Assembly: GCA_026982705.1 (NCBI GenBank)
Contig: JALSGP010000033.1
Location: 285,696-349,695, forward strand
Source of the DNA: Alphaproteobacteria bacterium
Lineage (GTDB): Bacteria; Pseudomonadota; Alphaproteobacteria; Geminicoccales; Geminicoccaceae
DNA length: 64,000 bases
Direction: 5' to 3'
Shown here: piece after piece, positions 35,103 to 43,049 of the stretch
How positions within the stretch are numbered: the first letter of the stretch is position 1
Layout: each line of letters begins with the position of its first letter
Notes under the pieces: model-generated
Databases searched by the model: none
Seen by the model: only the letters and a program-made list of their open reading frames with translations
Told to the model about the DNA's origin: nothing
Position numbers and translations under genes: made by a program

Positions 35103-36503
35103 TCAGCGTCCGGCGGGCCGCCGCGGGAAGGCGCAGATGGCATCGGAGCTCACCGGACCCGACCAGGGGAGCGCCGGCCCCACCTCGATGGTGCCCATCA
35201 TGCCCCGGTCGCCGTGTTCGGCCACGTGGCAGTGGTAGACCGTCCGTCCCGTCTCCCGCACGAAGGGGATGTCCAGCTCCACCACCTCGCCCGGACGCAG
35301 ATCGACGGTATCCAGCCGGCAGTCGAAGGGCCAGGGGCGGCCGTTGCGGGCCACCGGCCGGAAGAACCAGGTGTGCAGGTGGAAGGAGTGGTCCATGGTG
35401 CCCATGTTGACCACCCGCCAGCGCTCCACCGTTCCCGCCCGCGCCCGGATGTCCACCCGCCCGTGACGATAGCGCCGGCCGTCGAGGGTGAACATGGCGA
35501 GGGTGAGGGTGCGGCGACGCACCGGCGGGGCCGGCGGGGACAGCGGTCCCGCGAGCGTTCGCGGCAGCGGCACGTCCGGCACGTGGAGAGGCGGCGGCAG
35601 AAGCCGCAGGACGAAGGGATTGCGCAGCCGCGGCGTCGGCACGCCCCGGTGGCGTGGACGGGCCACCAGGGTCACCGCCGCATCCCGCGGCATACGGATC
35701 AGCAGGTCCGCCCGCTGGGCGGCCGCCAGCTCCAGCTCGTCCACCTCCACCGGCGCCGGCAGCAGATGGCCGTCGAGGGCGGCGATCACGAGGGGGCGGC
35801 CGTCGGCGCGGGCGAGACGCAGGGTGCGCGCATTGGCGGCGTTGACCAGCCGCAGCCGCACCAGCCGGGCCCGCGCCCGCCACACCGGCGCCACCAGGCC
35901 GTCCGCGAGCAGCCACGGGCCCTCCTTGCCGGTGTGCCAGTCCCGCGGCTCGTGGGGGGCCGGGCGGTCGCCGGCGAGTTCCAGATCGCGCAGCACCACC
36001 AGCCGGTCGTCGGCCCGGGCCAGTTCGGAATCGGGATCGCGCTCGTGGGGGCCCCGCACCAGGATGCCGCCGGCGAGCCCCCGCCACATCTGGGTGGCGA
36101 TGAGGCCGTGGCGATGGGGATGGTACCAGTAGGTCCCGGCCTCCCCCACCGGCGCCGTCCACTCGTAGACGAAGCGCTCGCCCGGCGGGATCTCGAGGAA
36201 GACGTTGTCGGCGCGCCCCCCCGGCGGGATGCGGAGGCCGTGGAAGTGGAGATTGGTGGGCTCCGGCAGGCGGTTGGTGAAGACGAGGCGGAGCGTCTCT
36301 CCCTCCTCCAGCACCAGCGGCGGTCCGGGCAGCCGTCCGTCGTAGAGCCACAGTTCCACCTCGCGGCCCAGCAGCCGCCGCCGGACCGGCCGCGCCTCCA
36401 GCGCCCGCACCACCAGCCCCGGCTCTCCCGCGGACCGTCGCGGCGACAGGACCGCGCCCGCCCCCGCCGCGAGCCCGGCCGCCAGCAGCTCACGCCGGCG
36501 CAT
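35103..36503 (-). CDS. Multicopper oxidase family protein
   Basis: 466 residues with an RRRELLAAGLAAGAGAVL N-terminus that looks like a Tat-type signal, so the enzyme is periplasmic. All four copper motifs are present: NLHFHGLR near residue 84, GTYWYHPHRHG near 122, MDHSFHLHTWFF near 376, and TVYHCHVAEHGDRGMM near 428 (type 1 Cys with the axial Met). The family oxidises Cu(I), metals or phenols with reduction of O2 to water; its place beside metal genes favours metal oxidation, but the substrate is not shown. The downstream end lies 14 bp past the tRNA-Gly promoter candidate. Confidence 0.93.
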   Translation of the reverse strand: MRRRELLAAGLAAGAGAVLSPRRSAGEPGLVVRALEARPVRRRLLGREVELWLYDGRLPGPPLVLEEGETLRLVFTNRLPEPTNLHFHGLRIPPGGRADNVFLEIPPGERFVYEWTAPVGEAGTYWYHPHRHGLIATQMWRGLAGGILVRGPHERDPDSELARADDRLVVLRDLELAGDRPAPHEPRDWHTGKEGPWLLADGLVAPVWRARARLVRLRLVNAANARTLRLARADGRPLVIAALDGHLLPAPVEVDELELAAAQRADLLIRMPRDAAVTLVARPRHRGVPTPRLRNPFVLRLLPPPLHVPDVPLPRTLAGPLSPPAPPVRRRTLTLAMFTLDGRRYRHGRVDIRARAGTVERWRVVNMGTMDHSFHLHTWFFRPVARNGRPWPFDCRLDTVDLRPGEVVELDIPFVRETGRTVYHCHVAEHGDRGMMGTIEVGPALPWSGPVSSDAICAFPRRPAGR

Positions 36504-36951
36504 CGCCGTCCTCCTCCCGGCGCCGTGGCCGCCGGTGATCCTCGTAGAGACACAGCCGGTGGTCGGCCAGCACCCGGATCACCCGGCACTCGCGGGCCTG
36601 GCCGCCGCGGCACGCCTCCACCATGCGCACCAGCTCCTCCCGCAGCGCTTCGAGCCGGCGGATGCGGCTCTCCACCTCGGCGAGTCGCGCGCGGGCGATG
36701 GCGTCCGCCTCCTCGCAGGGCGCATCCGGCCGGTCCACCAGCCGCAGCAGACTGCGCACCGCATCCAGCGAGAAGCCCAGCTCACGGGCGTGGCGGATGA
36801 AGGCGAGGCGTTCCAGATGGCGCCGGTCGTAGCGGCGCTGCCCGCCCTCGGTCCGCGGAGGCGGCGGCAGCAGACCGATCCGCTCGTACCAGCGGATGGT
36901 CTGGGCGTTGGTCCCGGTCCGCCGTGCCAGCTCGCCGATGCCGTAACGCAC
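36490..36951 (-). CDS. MerR family heavy-metal-responsive regulator
   Basis: 153 residues from GTG 36951. The winged helix is GIGELARRTGTNAQTIRWYERIGLLPPPPRTEGGQRRYD, then a dimerisation helix. Three cysteines lie at residues 79, 114 and 122 (APCEE, EACRGGQARECRV). Cys79 in the sensor position, as in ZntR and CadR, points to divalent Zn, Cd or Pb; CueR has Ser there. It overlaps the start of the multicopper oxidase gene by 14 nt and is divergent from the P1B ATPase gene, its obvious target. Confidence 0.87.
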   Translation of the reverse strand: MRYGIGELARRTGTNAQTIRWYERIGLLPPPPRTEGGQRRYDRRHLERLAFIRHARELGFSLDAVRSLLRLVDRPDAPCEEADAIARARLAEVESRIRRLEALREELVRMVEACRGGQARECRVIRVLADHRLCLYEDHRRPRRREEDGDAPA

Positions 36952-36960
36952 CCCGGCCCC

Positions 36961-36993
36961 TTGAAGCTGCAGTCGCTGCAGGTGCCATCTAGG
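36961..36993 (+). promoter_or_regulatory. MerR-type promoter-operator for the P1B ATPase
   Basis: TTGAAG (36961-36966) is followed by a dyad CTGCAG-TCG-CTGCAG (36967-36981) and a -10-like region around 36986-36993 (CATCTAGG), giving the stretched 19-21 bp spacer typical of MerR-family promoters. The dyad lies in the spacer, exactly where MerR, ZntR or CadR binds. The ATPase start is 32 bp further on. Confidence 0.65.
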
Positions 36994-37024
36994 ACGCCCG
37001 AACGCCCCGACCAGCGAGACGGCC

Positions 37025-39328
37025 ATGGACGGAGCCCCCACCAGCGGATCGCCCCACCGTCCCGAGACCCACGCCTGCGGGTGCTGCGGCGGCGGCGCGG
37101 CCGCGGCATCGCCGCCGCGGTCCGAGGGGGCCGGCGTGCGACTGCGGCTGCGGGTGCGCGGGCTCGACTGCGCCGAGGAGGTGCGGCTGCTGGAGCGGAC
37201 GGTGGGACCCGTGGTGGGCGGGCGCGAGCATCTCGCCTTCGACGTGCTGCACGGGCGGATGATGGTGCTGGACACCGCCCCCGCCGTGGAGGCGGAGGCG
37301 ATCCTGCGGGCGGTGCGGGAGGCCGGCCTCGAGGCGGAGGTGGACCGCGGGCAGCAGGGCGGCGGGGACCGGGATCTGCGCCGGCGCACTCTGCTCACGG
37401 CGGCGAGCGGTGGCCTCTGGCTCGCCGGCATCCTCCTCCATCTCGCCACCGTCGGCTTCTTCGAGACCCTGGATCTCCTCGCCGGCCACGACGGCGACCG
37501 CCTGCCGCCGGCGGAGATCGCCGCCTTCGCCCTCGCCGTGGGCACCGGTCTGGTGCTGCTCGTGCCGCGGGCGTGGGCGGCGCTCCGGGCGCGGCGGCCC
37601 GACATGTACCTGCTGGTCACCGTGGCCGCCCTCGGTGCGGTGGCCCTCGGCGAGTGGTTCGAGGCGGCGGCGGTGGTGTTCCTCTTCGCCCTCTCGCTGC
37701 TGCTGGAGCGCTGGAGCGTGGCGCGGGCACGGCGCGCCATCGCCGCCCTGCTCGACCTCGCCCCGCCCGTCGCCCGCCTCGTCGGGCCCGACGGGACGCG
37801 GGAGGTGCCGGCGGCGACGGTGGAACCCGGCGCCCGGATCCGGGTGCTGGCCGGCGAGCGCATTCCGCTGGACGGGGTGGTGCGGGCCGGACGCTCCGCC
37901 GTCGACCAGGCCCCCATCACCGGCGAGAGCGTGCCGGTGGAGAAGGGGCCGGGCGACGAGGTCTACGCAGGGACCATCCTGGTGGAGGGCATCCTCGAGA
38001 TCGAGACCACCCGTCCCGCCACCGACACGGTGCTCGCCCGCATCGTCCGGATGGTGGAGGAGGCGCGGGCCCGCCGCACCCGCAGCGAACGGTGGGTGGA
38101 CCGTTTCGCCCGCGTCTACACGCCGGCGGTGATGACGGCGGCGCTGCTGCTGTTCCTCGTGCCGGTGCTGATGGGCGCGCCGGCGGAGGTCTGGCTCTAC
38201 CGGGCGCTGGTGCTGCTGGTGGTGGCCTGTCCCTGTGCGCTGGTCATCTCCACCCCGGTCTCGGTGGTCTCGGCGCTGGCCGCCGCCGCCCGCCACGGCG
38301 TCCTGGTCAAGGGCGGCAGCCACCTGGAGACCGCCGCCCGCCTCGGCGCCGTCGCCTTCGACAAGACCGGCACCCTCACCCTCGGCCGTCCCCGGCTGGT
38401 GGCCGTGGAAGCGGCTCCGGACGCGGATCCCGACGAGGTGCTGCGGCTCGCCGCCGCCCTCGAGGCGCGGAGCGTCCATCCCCTGGCCCGGGCGGTGGTG
38501 GCGGGGGCCCGCGCGCGCGGTCTCGCCTGGCCGGAGCCGGCACGGGTGGTCACCGTTCCCGGCCGCGGTCTCGTGGGCGAGCTGGAGGGCGAGACCCTGT
38601 GGCTGGGCTCGCCCCGCTTCGCCGCCGAACGCGGGGCCGATCTCGGCGACCTCGCCACCGCCCTCGCCCGTCTCGAGGAGGAGGGGCGCAGCGTGGTGGT
38701 GGTGGGGCGCGGGGCGCGCGTGCTGGGTCTGCTCGCCCTCTTCGACGTGCCGCGTCCCGAGGCGCGCGCCGCCCTCGCGGAGCTCCGTCGCCTCGGGATC
38801 CGATCGCTGGTGCTGCTCACCGGCGATCACCGCCGCACCGCCGAGGCCATGGCCCGCGAAGTCGGTCTCGACGAGGTGCGGGCCGAGCTCCTGCCCGAGG
38901 ACAAGGTGGCGGCGGTGCGCGGCCTCGCCCGCGACCGCGCGCCGGTGGCCATGGTGGGCGACGGTGTCAACGACGCGCCGGCCATGGCCGAGGCCCAGCT
39001 CGCCGTGGCCATGGGGGCCATCGGGACCGATGTGGCCATCGAGACCGCCGATGTGGCGCTCATGACCGATCGCCTCGACCGGCTTCCCTGGCTCGTGGCC
39101 CACGGCCGCCGCATGCTCGCCACCATCCGCGCCAACGTCGCCTTCGCCCTCGCCGTCAAGGCCCTGTTCGTGGGGCTGGCGCTCGGGGGCTACGCGGTGC
39201 TGTGGCTGGCGGTGGCGGCGGACGTGGGGGCGACCCTGGTGGTGGTGGCCTGGGCCCTGCGGCTGCTGGCCGTGGGCGCCCCGGCGGAGGATCGCGTCCA
39301 TCCAGGAACCGTGCCCGCACCGGCGTGA
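37025..39328 (+). CDS. P1B-type heavy-metal-translocating ATPase (Zn/Cd/Pb type)
   Basis: 767 residues. The N-terminus has a His/Cys-rich tail (ETHACGCCGGG) and an HMA-like domain with GLDCAEEV instead of CxxC. Membrane CPC motif at VACPCALVIST near residue 400, phosphorylation loop FDKTGTLTLG near 450, TGES near 300, HP locus SVHPLA near 482, hinge GDGVNDAP near 650. The last helices contain VAADVGATLVVVAWALRLL; the Asp there is typical of Zn(II)/Cd(II)/Pb(II) pumps. It exports divalent metal and is controlled by the divergent MerR protein. Confidence 0.94.
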   Translation: MDGAPTSGSPHRPETHACGCCGGGAAAASPPRSEGAGVRLRLRVRGLDCAEEVRLLERTVGPVVGGREHLAFDVLHGRMMVLDTAPAVEAEAILRAVREAGLEAEVDRGQQGGGDRDLRRRTLLTAASGGLWLAGILLHLATVGFFETLDLLAGHDGDRLPPAEIAAFALAVGTGLVLLVPRAWAALRARRPDMYLLVTVAALGAVALGEWFEAAAVVFLFALSLLLERWSVARARRAIAALLDLAPPVARLVGPDGTREVPAATVEPGARIRVLAGERIPLDGVVRAGRSAVDQAPITGESVPVEKGPGDEVYAGTILVEGILEIETTRPATDTVLARIVRMVEEARARRTRSERWVDRFARVYTPAVMTAALLLFLVPVLMGAPAEVWLYRALVLLVVACPCALVISTPVSVVSALAAAARHGVLVKGGSHLETAARLGAVAFDKTGTLTLGRPRLVAVEAAPDADPDEVLRLAAALEARSVHPLARAVVAGARARGLAWPEPARVVTVPGRGLVGELEGETLWLGSPRFAAERGADLGDLATALARLEEEGRSVVVVGRGARVLGLLALFDVPRPEARAALAELRRLGIRSLVLLTGDHRRTAEAMAREVGLDEVRAELLPEDKVAAVRGLARDRAPVAMVGDGVNDAPAMAEAQLAVAMGAIGTDVAIETADVALMTDRLDRLPWLVAHGRRMLATIRANVAFALAVKALFVGLALGGYAVLWLAVAADVGATLVVVAWALRLLAVGAPAEDRVHPGTVPAPA

Positions 39329-39406
39329 GGGGCTGCGACCAGGTTTCGCAGTTGTCCCGGTGGGAGGAATGGAGACTCTTGCGGAGGTGCAGTGGAGGAG
39401 GTGGCG

Positions 39407-40075
39407 GTGAGCGAGGCACGGCGGCGAGGCATCCGGCGCACCGTCCTGCTGCTGATGGTGCCGCTGTCGGTGATGGTGGGACTGGTGGTCTACGCACCCA
39501 CCCTCTACCAGCTCTTCTGCGCCATCACCGGCTACGGCGGCACCGTCCAGGTGGCGCCCGAGGCGCGGGCCGCGGTGGATCCGGCCCGCGAGCGCGAGTC
39601 GCTGCCGGAGATCACCGTCTATCTGGACGCCAACATCTCCCGGGATCTGCCCTGGCGGTTCCGCCCGCTCCGGAGCAAGGTGAAGGTCCGGCTCGGCGAA
39701 CCGGTGGTGGTCTTCTACGAGGCGGTGAACCTCTCCGACCGCCCCACCGTCGGCCAGGCCGTGTTCAACGTCACCCCGTTCAAGGCGGCGCCCTATTTCT
39801 TCAAGACGGAGTGCTTCTGCTTCACGGAAGAGCGGCTCGATCCCGGTGAGCGGGCCGAGATGCCGGTGCAGTTCTTCGTGGACGAGTCGCTCCTCGACGA
39901 TGCCGACGCCCGCGAGGTGCGCCAGATCACCCTCTCCTACACCTTCTATCCCCAGGACGCCGATGCCGAGATGCTCGCCCGGGCCCGCGACCTGGCCGAG
40001 GGCTCCAGGATCCTGGCCGAGCAGATCCGCCGCGGCGAGGTGCGCAACTTCCGCAACGACGCCCCGCGGCGCTGA
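39407..40075 (+). CDS. ctaG: Cytochrome c oxidase assembly protein CtaG (Cox11)
   Basis: About 222 residues. One membrane helix (TVLLLMVPLSVMVGLVVYAPTLYQLFCAITGYGG) precedes the periplasmic copper-delivery domain with AVFNVTPFKAAPYFFKTECFCFTEERLDPGERAEMPVQFFVD; the CxC pair in ECFCF binds Cu(I) for the CuB centre of cytochrome oxidase. The start is ambiguous: GTG 39407 follows GGAGGAGG, GTG 39392 follows GGAGGT. It is an orphan: the oxidase subunit genes are not adjacent. A short frame (ATG 39369, 13 codons) precedes it and looks like chance. Confidence 0.92.
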   Translation: MSEARRRGIRRTVLLLMVPLSVMVGLVVYAPTLYQLFCAITGYGGTVQVAPEARAAVDPARERESLPEITVYLDANISRDLPWRFRPLRSKVKVRLGEPVVVFYEAVNLSDRPTVGQAVFNVTPFKAAPYFFKTECFCFTEERLDPGERAEMPVQFFVDESLLDDADAREVRQITLSYTFYPQDADAEMLARARDLAEGSRILAEQIRRGEVRNFRNDAPRR

Positions 40076-40081
40076 GGGCTC

Positions 40082-41065
40082 TCAGTACCAGAAACCATAG
40101 CGGCGGAAGCGGGGCGGGCCGAAGACCGGCGGCAGACCGTCGGGCAGCCGCGGCCGCTCCGGAAGGTCCCAGCCGGACAGCGGAGACGGCCCCGCCCGCG
40201 CCAGGTCCAGCAGGCGGCGGATGCGCTCCTCCGTCGGCGGATGGGTGCGCAGCAGCGAGGGCTCGGGGATGCGGCGGCCCGGGAACAGGATCTCCTCCCA
40301 GAAGCGGCCCTGATGGCGCTCCAGTTTCTCCAGCGCCGCGGCCAGCGCCAGCGGATCGCCGGTGAGCCCCGCCGCGTCCAGATCGGCGTCGAACTCGCGG
40401 GCGCGGGAGAGGGCGAGCTGGAGCAGCGCCATCAGCGTCGGCGCGAACACCATCACCAGCACCTCGACCCACGGATAGACGGCCCGGCCCGTGAGATGGA
40501 GGGGCAGATTGACCAGCAGCAGCAGCTGGCCGAACCAGGACAGGAGACTCACGAAGCGGCTCATGGCATCCGCCAGCTGCATGAGCCACAGGTCCCGGTT
40601 GCGGATGTGGCTCACTTCGTGGGCCAGCACGCCCGTGAGCTCGCGCAGGGTGAGGGTGCGGAGGATGCCGTCGGTCACCGCCACCGCCGCCCGCTCCGGG
40701 GTGCCCACGGCGAAGGCGTTGAGGATCGGACTCGGCACCCACCACAGCGCCGGCGGCCGCGGCAGTTCCGCCCGCCGCGCCAGCTCCGCCACCACCGCGT
40801 GCAGCTCCGGGGCCTCGGCGGGCCGCAGCGGCCGCGCGCCGTACATCCGCATCACCCATTCGGGCGGAACGGTGGGGCTCAGCAGGAAGGCGAGGAGACC
40901 GCCCGCCACCGTCCACCACGCCCCCTCCGGCCCCCACAGCGCCCGGCCGGTCACCGCCAGCACGAAGGCCATGCCCAGGAGCAGCAGCAGCGAGTGGACG
41001 AGATTGCGGAGCTTGTGGCGCCGACGCACCTCCGCGCTCACCCGCACCACGGGCGGTGGCAGCAT
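40082..41065 (-). CDS. M48 family metalloprotease (HtpX-like)
   Basis: 327 residues from ATG 41065. Four hydrophobic segments, and the zinc motif LAHEVSHIRNRD (HExxH) near residue 145; the third ligand Glu lies in SRAREFDADLDAAGL. NAFAVGTPERAAVAVTDGILRTL near 120 is typical of HtpX. The family degrades misfolded membrane proteins. The C-terminal Pro/Arg-rich tail (RLPDGLPPVFGPPRFRRYGFWY) goes beyond the usual HtpX end. It is convergent with ctaG, 6 bp apart. Confidence 0.88.
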   Translation of the reverse strand: MLPPPVVRVSAEVRRRHKLRNLVHSLLLLLGMAFVLAVTGRALWGPEGAWWTVAGGLLAFLLSPTVPPEWVMRMYGARPLRPAEAPELHAVVAELARRAELPRPPALWWVPSPILNAFAVGTPERAAVAVTDGILRTLTLRELTGVLAHEVSHIRNRDLWLMQLADAMSRFVSLLSWFGQLLLLVNLPLHLTGRAVYPWVEVLVMVFAPTLMALLQLALSRAREFDADLDAAGLTGDPLALAAALEKLERHQGRFWEEILFPGRRIPEPSLLRTHPPTEERIRRLLDLARAGPSPLSGWDLPERPRLPDGLPPVFGPPRFRRYGFWY

Positions 41066-41131
41066 CACCCCTTGTCCCGGCCGTCCGCTTTCCGAGAATA
41101 GCGGGGGAGTCCGCGGAAGGGAGGGGTGGCC

Positions 41132-41674
<543 letters not shown>

Positions 41675-41752
41675 GGGGGTGGATCATATCCGGGGACGTC
41701 TCGTGCTTCTCACGCTTGACGCGCTGCCACCGACGCCTCACTGTGGCATGCG

Positions 41753-41771
41753 ACCTATCATGGTGATAGGT
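41753..41771. promoter_or_regulatory. Palindromic operator candidate upstream of the DUF4258/HTH pair
   Basis: A perfect 8-bp inverted repeat, ACCTATCA-TGG-TGATAGGT (41753-41771), starts 35 bp and ends 17 bp before the DUF4258 start codon. Its AT content stands out against the surrounding DNA. A TTGACG at 41716-41721 could be the -35. It may be the autoregulatory site of the downstream HTH protein. Confidence 0.5.
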
Positions 41772-41787
41772 GGTCCGGGAGCGCCGG

Positions 41788-42108
41788 ATGCCGGAGCCCT
41801 GGTCCCCTGCCGAGGCCAGGTGGCGGATCAGCGCCTATGCGCGTGACGAGTGGTGCGACATTTTCCTCACTCGGCATGCCGAGGAGCGTCTGGAGGAACG
41901 TGGCCTCACCATGGGTGACGTGCTCCACGTCCTGCGCAACGGTCACGTGTACGACGAGGCCGAACCCGCGACCCAGGCGGGTCTCCATCGCTACCGGGTG
42001 GAGAGCGAGACTCCGAATTCCGGAGGGCGTCGCGTTCGGGTCGTGGTGGTCCCGGCGCCGGGCCGGCCGGCGCTGAAGATCGTCACCGTCATGTGGATCG
42101 ACGAATGA
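41788..42108 (+). CDS. DUF4258 domain protein (putative toxin of a type II pair)
   Basis: 106 residues from ATG 41788, about 7 nt after GGGAG. DUF4258 landmarks: DIFLTRHAEERLEERGLTMGDVLHVLRNGHVYDE and RRVRVVVVPAPGRPALKIVTVMW, with the alternating helix-strand pattern of RelE-like folds. It is followed after 11 nt by an HTH antitoxin-like gene; this pairing is known from many proteobacteria. Toxic activity is inferred, not shown. Confidence 0.7.
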   Translation: MPEPWSPAEARWRISAYARDEWCDIFLTRHAEERLEERGLTMGDVLHVLRNGHVYDEAEPATQAGLHRYRVESETPNSGGRRVRVVVVPAPGRPALKIVTVMWIDE

Positions 42109-42119
42109 GGGATCGGGCC

Positions 42120-42566
42120 ATGACCGCGCGCTATCACTACACCGCCTGCGGTCTCGACAATGTCTACATCGAGGGTGTCGAGATCGTGCGCGACGACCAT
42201 GGCGAGGAGGTGGTGAAGATCCCCCGCATCGGGGTGCTCCACCGTCTCATCGCCAAGGCGCTGATCGACAAGCGCGGTCCCCTCGACGGCCGTGAGCTGC
42301 GCTTCCTGCGGACCGAGATGGGGATGACCCAGGCGGGTCTCGCCGAGATCCTCCATGTGGATGCCCAGACCGTGGGCCGTTGGGAACGGGGCGAGACCCC
42401 CGTCCAGGCCACCGCCGACACCCTCGTGCGCAAGCTCGCCGCGGAACGGCTGGACATCGATCCGCGGGTGCCGGTCGAGGAACTCGCGCGTCGTTATGCC
42501 GTCGGCGTCACCGAGATCGAAGTGCGCATCACCGTCCGCGACGGGCGCTACGATCTCGCCGCCTGA
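42120..42566 (+). CDS. HTH domain protein, putative antitoxin/regulator
   Basis: 148 residues from ATG 42120. The N-terminus YHYTACGLDNVYIEGVEI is a conserved small domain of this XRE subfamily, and the HTH lies near residue 60: ELRFLRTEMGMTQAGLAEILHVDAQTVGRWERGE. A C-terminal strand-rich tail follows. It probably binds the palindrome upstream of the operon and represses it. The start of the DUF4258 partner lies upstream; the partner could also be the binding target. Confidence 0.78.
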   Translation: MTARYHYTACGLDNVYIEGVEIVRDDHGEEVVKIPRIGVLHRLIAKALIDKRGPLDGRELRFLRTEMGMTQAGLAEILHVDAQTVGRWERGETPVQATADTLVRKLAAERLDIDPRVPVEELARRYAVGVTEIEVRITVRDGRYDLAA

Positions 42567-42597
42567 AGACACCCCGCAGGACACGGCCGGGGCGCGC

Positions 42598-42626
42598 TTG
42601 ACGGACCGCCGATGCGACCCCTAATG
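42598..42626 (+). promoter_or_regulatory. Promoter candidate for the thioredoxin gene
   Basis: TTGACG (42598-42603), 17-bp spacer, CTAATG (42621-42626). It is about 48 bp before the thioredoxin start codon and 32 bp after the HTH gene, so the thioredoxin gene probably has its own promoter. Confidence 0.5.
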
Positions 42627-42673
42627 CTCCCCGGGGGCCGGGTGACCGGCAGGAGCTGCGTACGGGAAGGATC

Positions 42674-43009
42674 ATGAGCGACATCGTCGAAGTCAGCGAC
42701 GCCACCTTCGAGAAGGAGGTGCTGCAGGCCGACCGGCCGGTGCTGGTGGACTTCTGGGCCGAGTGGTGCGGGCCGTGCAAGATGATCGCCCCCTATCTCG
42801 AACAGCTCGCCCGCGAGAAGGGCGATCGCATCAAGGTGGTGAAGGTCAACATCGACGAGAATCCCCTCACCCCCACCAAGTACGGCGTCCGTGGCATCCC
42901 CACCCTGATGATCTTCGCCGGCGGCGAGCTCAAGGCCACCAAGGTGGGCGCCATGCCCAAGACCCGGCTCGACCAGTGGGTCGAGGAGACGCTGGCCGAG
43001 GCGGCGTGA
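42674..43009 (+). CDS. trxA: Thioredoxin
   Basis: 111 residues. The active site VDFWAEWCGPCKMIAPYLEQLA lies near residue 28 and the cis-Pro loop RGIPTLMIFAGGE near 75. No signal peptide, so it is the cytoplasmic thioredoxin that reduces disulfides in ribonucleotide reductase and other partners. A ribosome-binding site (GGGAAGGA) precedes the ATG. A strong hairpin follows its stop. Confidence 0.95.
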   Translation: MSDIVEVSDATFEKEVLQADRPVLVDFWAEWCGPCKMIAPYLEQLAREKGDRIKVVKVNIDENPLTPTKYGVRGIPTLMIFAGGELKATKVGAMPKTRLDQWVEETLAEAA

Positions 43010-43015
43010 GACCCG

Positions 43016-43041
43016 GACGGCGGGACCCCGGTCCCGCCGTC
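43016..43041 (+). terminator. Strong hairpin between trxA and the glutamine synthetase-like gene
   Basis: GACGGCGGGAC (43016-43026) pairs perfectly with GTCCCGCCGTC (43031-43041), 11 bp, with loop CCCG. There is no T-run. It starts 7 nt after the trxA stop and ends 9 nt before the next start, so it may terminate trxA or limit translation of the next gene. Confidence 0.5.
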
Positions 43042-43049
43042 GCCGCGTC

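Noticed and set aside
37025..39328. Copper-type (CopA) assignment of the P1B ATPase
   Set aside because: The CPC motif alone does not decide, but the last helices with AADxGA and the divergent ZntR-like regulator favour divalent metals.
39369..39410. 13-codon frame before ctaG
   Set aside because: Too short and overlaps the ribosome-binding sites of ctaG; no conservation can be shown.
36535..39849. Plus-strand open frame of 1,104 codons over the MerR, P1B ATPase and ctaG genes
   Set aside because: It is out of frame with the ATPase, whose CPC, DKTGT and GDGVND motifs are intact in the other frame.
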